Below are positions 63,515 to 64,000 of a stretch of DNA of 64,000 bases, piece by piece; positions within the stretch are counted from its first letter, which is position 1; the number at the start of each line of letters is the position of its first letter. A model generated the notes under the pieces. It did not search any database. It was given only the letters and a program-made list of their open reading frames with translations, and was not told where the DNA came from. A program made the position numbers and the translations under genes. Source of the stretch: SZUA-117 sp964630795 (GTDB lineage Bacteria > Pseudomonadota > Gammaproteobacteria > Steroidobacterales > Woeseiaceae); the NCBI GenBank assembly GCA_964630795.1, contig CAZVWF010000003.1, forward strand, positions 1 to 64,000. Reading direction: 5' to 3'.

Positions 63515-64000
63515 ATGCCGAATATCCCACTCGCGAGTTTCTGTCTCGTGCTCGGCGCGTTGCTGCTGGAGTGGGTGCCGCAACTGCCGGCCCGGCCCGT
63601 GCTACTGCTTGTAATGATAATCGCATTGGTAGCAGCCCTGTTTCGGCCCGTTCGTTCCCCGGCATTTGTCCTTGCAGGTATGGCCGTTATGGCGCTGGCG
63701 ATTGACATGCAGCTCGGCGAACGACTTGAGTCGACGTTGCAGTTGAAGAATATTTCGATTCTCGCCACCGTTGACGCGTTTCCGGTGCGGCGAAATGGGC
63801 AGGTCAGCCTGATCGTGGTCCCGGACAATACGGACGCGCTGCCGACCCGAATTCGTTTGTCCTGGCAGGATCCAGCCATAAGCCCCCGACTGGGTGAAAC
63901 CTGGCGGCTGGAGGTACGGTTGCGGCGCCCTTCAGGGTACGCAAACCCCGGTGGGTTCGACTATGAAGGCTGGCTGTTGCGAAACAGGATCGGCGCGACC
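63515..64000 (+). CDS. comEC: ComEC/Rec2 family DNA-uptake channel, N-terminal part (partial)
   Basis: The frame from ATG 63515 is open to the window end (162 codons). It starts with three hydrophobic helices (IPLASFCLVLGALLLEWVPQ; VLLLVMIIALVAALF; FVLAGMAVMALAIDMQLGE). An OB-like segment follows, then RRPSGYANPGGFDYEGWLLR, the ComEC N-terminal signature. ComEC is the inner membrane channel that takes up single-stranded DNA in natural transformation. DUF2062 lies divergently upstream across a 67-base gap. The C-terminal competence and beta-lactamase-like domains are beyond the window. Confidence 0.9.
   Translation, partial: MPNIPLASFCLVLGALLLEWVPQLPARPVLLLVMIIALVAALFRPVRSPAFVLAGMAVMALAIDMQLGERLESTLQLKNISILATVDAFPVRRNGQVSLIVVPDNTDALPTRIRLSWQDPAISPRLGETWRLEVRLRRPSGYANPGGFDYEGWLLRNRIGAT

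Noticed and set aside
1..64000. CRISPR arrays, insertion sequences, prophage, tRNA or rRNA genes
   Set aside because: No regularly spaced repeats, transposase or phage-like proteins, or cloverleaf-like sequences were recognised on reading; gene content is core throughout.

Overview
This window comes from a GC-rich gammaproteobacterial chromosome and is almost entirely core genes. The gene orders rpsB-tsf-pyrH-frr-uppS-cdsA-rseP-bamA-skp-lpxD-fabZ-lpxA-lpxB-rnhB-dnaE-accA, surE-pcm-yqaA-nlpD-rpoS, rpoE-rseABC-lepA-lepB-rnc-era-recO-pdxJ-acpS and mfd/lolCDE/DUF2062/comEC are gammaproteobacterial. The YqaA gene beside nlpD, the RpfE-type gene fused to recJ and the DUF1674 gene at sdh point towards Xanthomonadales-like or related marine lineages; this placement is inference. 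A 19-N run near the right end shows a draft or metagenome assembly. No tRNA, rRNA, CRISPR array, phage or insertion sequence was seen.

Layout. 1-18.8 kb: translation factors, then envelope biogenesis (undecaprenyl-PP, CDP-diacylglycerol, RseP, BamA, Skp, lipid A LpxD/A/B, FabZ), RNase HII, DnaE, AccA and TilS, ending in a probable terminator. 19-29.6 kb: pyrG-kdsA-eno-ftsB-truD, a VanZ-like fusion gene, a reverse-strand Smr gene, then surE-pcm-yqaA-nlpD-rpoS. 29.6-35.4 kb: a Mth938-domain gene, the RpfE-type gene, recJ, prfB (with its programmed +1 frameshift) and lysS. 35.4-40.7 kb: a succinate dehydrogenase locus with several assembly factors (ygfZ, DUF1674/SDHAF4-like, sdhCDAB, sdhE, ygfX). 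40.7-54.6 kb: the sigma-E operon behind a near-consensus sigma-E promoter, running on through lepA-lepB-DUF4845-rnc-era-recO-pdxJ-acpS to an exonuclease, rlmD, nagZ and a methylthioinosine phosphorylase. 54.6-64 kb: reverse-strand mfd-csiV, a small secreted protein with its own promoter palindrome and terminator, then lolC/E-lolC/E-lolD behind a CRP-like palindrome, a DUF2062 gene broken by the N run, and the start of comEC.

The most notable signal is an absence. Three MEP-pathway isoprenoid genes are missing from their usual places: dxr from between cdsA and rseP, and ispD-ispF from between ftsB and truD. Yet uppS, an isoprenoid consumer, is present. Loss of the MEP pathway, perhaps replaced by mevalonate, is a testable explanation; relocation is the alternative. 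No clearly new multi-gene defence or metabolic system was found. Other points worth a check are the SDH-assembly cluster, the VanZ fusion, the CRP-like site before lolC, the palindrome over the promoter of the small secreted protein, and a lysine-rich tail on the presumed ribosomal protein S2.
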